DNA of 64,000 nt from Shewanella indica. Its GTDB lineage: Bacteria; Pseudomonadota; Gammaproteobacteria; Enterobacterales; Shewanellaceae. The stretch lies in assembly GCF_002836975.1 (NCBI RefSeq), contig NZ_NIJK01000039.1:46160-110159 (forward strand). The letters run 5' to 3'. Each line of letters opens with the position of its first letter. Position 1 is the first letter of the stretch. The position numbers and the translations under genes are program-made. Positions 62,725 to 64,000 of this stretch are shown here, one piece after another. Below the pieces are notes generated by a model. It was not told where the DNA came from. It was given only the letters and a program-made list of their open reading frames with translations, and did no database searches.

Positions 62725-63778
62725 GGCGTTGTTGCCTAAATGAATGAACCTTCCGTCTCAGATGCGATCAGATCCTGTGAATACCACGCAGGAACCGCTA
62801 TCAGACGGGCAAATCTAAATCTCGCATTACCAATTGGCCGGAATATAACAAGGCGTTGACCAACCGAGGCTCACTGACTTTTTGGATAGACGAGCAGGCG
62901 CTCAACCTCTGGTGTCACACTGAACACCATGGTGGTCGAGGTCGGGGATTTCAATACAGTGACACGGCGATAGAAACCGCCTTAATGCTCAAAGGTTTGT
63001 TTAATCTCCCCTTGCGAGCACTAGAAGGTTTTCTCAACTCAGTGTTTAGTTTGATGAGTCTGCAATTAACTTCACCTGGTTACAGCTGCATCAGCAAGCG
63101 GGCAAAGACAGTCAAAGTTAACTACCGCCCCCCTTGCCGAGGCGCGATTGCTCACTTAGTTGTCGATGCCACAGGACTGAAAGTATATGGCGAAGGTGAA
63201 TGGAAAATGCGTAAACATGGTAAGGAAAAACGCCGAACTTGGCGTAAGTTGCACCTTGCGATAGATGCGGCCACACATGAAGTCATCGCAGCCGAAGTCA
63301 GTTTAGAGAGTGTGGCAGATAGTGAGGTTCTCCCAACGTTATTAAACCCACTAAGGCGCAAGGTAAAACAAGTGTCAGCTGACGGTGCTGATGACACCAA
63401 AAAATGTCATAAGCTGCTGAAACGCAGAGGGTGTAAACCTACGATACCGCCGCGAAAAAATGCAGGTTATTGGGAAGAAGGTCATCCCAGAAACGAGGCC
63501 GTCAGCGCTCTGAAAAGTGATGAACTCAAACAATGGAAACAAGAGAATGACTATCACCAACGCTCCCTGTCAGAAACAGCTATGTATCGTTACAAGCAAC
63601 TGATTAGCCCGAAATTGAGCCTGCGGGACTACAACGGCCAAGTCGGCGAGGCACTGGCTGGTGTGAAAGTGATGAACAAAGTCATAGGACTGGGTATGCC
63701 TATTCGCCAGAGGGTCAATTAATACCAGGAACCCTTTTAGGAAAAGGCATACCTAAGATTGATTTAGGCAACAACGCC
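62725..63778 (+). mobile_element. Complete IS5-family, IS903-group insertion sequence
   Basis: The 1054-bp element has terminal inverted repeats GGCGTTGTTGCCTAAAT at 62,725-62,741 and the reverse complement at 63,762-63,778 (17 of 17, then partial). It is flanked by perfect 9-bp direct repeats CTTCAATAT (62,716-62,724 and 63,779-63,787). Inverted repeat sequence, length near 1.05 kb and 9-bp duplications all agree with the IS903 group. The intact target duplication means it inserted here directly. Confidence 0.93.
62856..63722 (+). CDS. IS5-family (IS903-group) transposase
   Basis: The DDE transposase has catalytic acids visible in LVVDATGLKVY, VSADGADDTKKCH and RSLSETAMYRYKQL. Homologous protein continues upstream of the TTG at 62,856, back to codon 62,781 (IPRRNRYQTGKSKSRITNWP...), where related elements have ATG and this copy has ATA. 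The natural start may therefore be lost or be ATA; translation from the TTG would drop about 25 residues. The element may thus be weakly active or inactive. At least 288 residues are coded. Confidence 0.88.
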   Translation: MTNRGSLTFWIDEQALNLWCHTEHHGGRGRGFQYSDTAIETALMLKGLFNLPLRALEGFLNSVFSLMSLQLTSPGYSCISKRAKTVKVNYRPPCRGAIAHLVVDATGLKVYGEGEWKMRKHGKEKRRTWRKLHLAIDAATHEVIAAEVSLESVADSEVLPTLLNPLRRKVKQVSADGADDTKKCHKLLKRRGCKPTIPPRKNAGYWEEGHPRNEAVSALKSDELKQWKQENDYHQRSLSETAMYRYKQLISPKLSLRDYNGQVGEALAGVKVMNKVIGLGMPIRQRVN

Positions 63779-63785
63779 CTTCAAT

Positions 63786-63921
63786 ATGAGAAAATTACTA
63801 TTTGTTGTCAATGTGGATTGGTTTTTTGTTTCACATAGATTGCCGATAGCCCTCAAAGCAATCGAAAATGGTTACGAAGTTCACCTTGCCTGTACATTTA
63901 CTAATAAAAAGGATTACCTAG
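63786..63921 (+). pseudogene. Glycosyltransferase gene, cut after about 45 codons by an IS
   Basis: ATG at 63,786 opens a frame reading MRKLLFVVNVDWFFVSHRLP, then IALKAIENGYEVHLACTFTN. This is the standard start of a GT4 glycosyltransferase of O-antigen clusters. After codon 45 the frame enters a second insertion sequence and stops at 63,963-63,965. The first two bases of the ATG lie inside the target duplication of the upstream IS903-group element, so the gene has also lost its own ribosome site and its link to the operon. The rest of the gene may continue beyond the window, after the second element. Confidence 0.85.
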
Positions 63922-64000
63922 GGAAGGTGCGAATAAGTCCGAGATATGAGATCATCGTGTTGTAACCTGAACCCTGAATGAGTAACCGGATGAGCCAGCA
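63922..64000 (+). mobile_element. Left end of an IS5-group insertion sequence (window edge)
   Basis: GGAAGGTGCGAATAAGTCC, then AGATATGAGATCATC, matches the inverted repeat and leader of IS5-group elements. The four bases before it are CTAG (63,918-63,921), the target preferred by IS5. The element continues past the window, so its far end and length are not seen. Confidence 0.8.
63990..64000 (+). CDS. Start of IS5-group transposase (cut by window)
   Basis: ATG at 63,990 opens MSQ..., matching the IS5 transposase N-terminus (MSHQ-type) at the expected distance of about 68 bp from the element end. Only 11 bases are visible. Confidence 0.6.

Noticed and set aside
62544..62747. Small plus-strand frame at the end of the TupA-like gene
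   Set aside because: It overlaps the conserved C-terminus of the ATP-grasp gene in another frame and runs into the insertion sequence.

Overview
The window reads as a Shewanella-type gammaproteobacterial chromosome. The evidence is the order and protein sequence of a polar-flagellum and chemotaxis supercluster (flgH to cheW), FlrA/FlrB/FlrC sigma-54 control, FlhF/FlhG pole placement and ParC/ParP array positioning. The moderate GC of the flagellar part would suit a mid-GC Shewanella such as the S. algae or S. amazonensis side of the genus. That species-level remark is inference only.

Region 1 (1-11,522) holds late flagellar structure genes: flgH (5' cut by the window edge), flgI, flgJ, flgK, flgL, two tandem flagellin genes, flaG, fliD, a FliT-position gene and fliS. 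The first flagellin is frameshifted by one extra 4-bp unit; the second is intact and has a near-consensus sigma-28 promoter. Region 2 (11,801-15,704) is the regulatory cascade flrA, flrB, flrC. Region 3 (15,882-34,066) holds fliE-fliR, flhB, flhA, flhF, flhG and fliA. Four good sigma-54 sites lie in front of flrB, fliE, fliK and flhA. Region 4 (34,114-41,965) is cheY, cheZ, cheA, cheB, an uncharacterised membrane protein, parC, parP, cheW and a DUF2802-type gene, ending at a strong two-way terminator.

Region 5 (42,096-48,010) has a minus-strand pair made of a FliK-like protein and a free-standing FlhB C-terminal domain. It continues with mlaA (without a lipobox), an RssB-like regulator and a POT peptide transporter. 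Region 6 (48,443-63,721) begins with rfaH, followed by a 919-bp leader. The leader holds an exact ops element and a tandem array of four 81-bp units, each carrying the ops core plus a long hairpin. After it come a long SLBB outer-membrane export protein, Wzz, NeuA/NeuB/NeuC, Wzx, an acetyltransferase, Wzy, a putative sialyltransferase, a GT4 glycosyltransferase and a TupA-like ATP-grasp protein. Together these predict a Wzx/Wzy-made surface polysaccharide containing sialic acid, with RfaH carrying polymerase through a long operon.

The right end is damaged by two insertion sequences. A complete IS903-group element with 9-bp target duplications landed on the start codon of the next glycosyltransferase, and an IS5-group element then cuts that gene after about 45 codons. 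Base composition becomes clearly AT-rich from about 53.7 kb on, which suggests that the sugar-specific module was acquired.

The most interesting items are the ops/hairpin array, the 4-bp slippage in the first flagellin, the sialyltransferase candidate, the FliK-like/FlhB-C pair, and the repeated motif in the CheA linker that may bind ParP.
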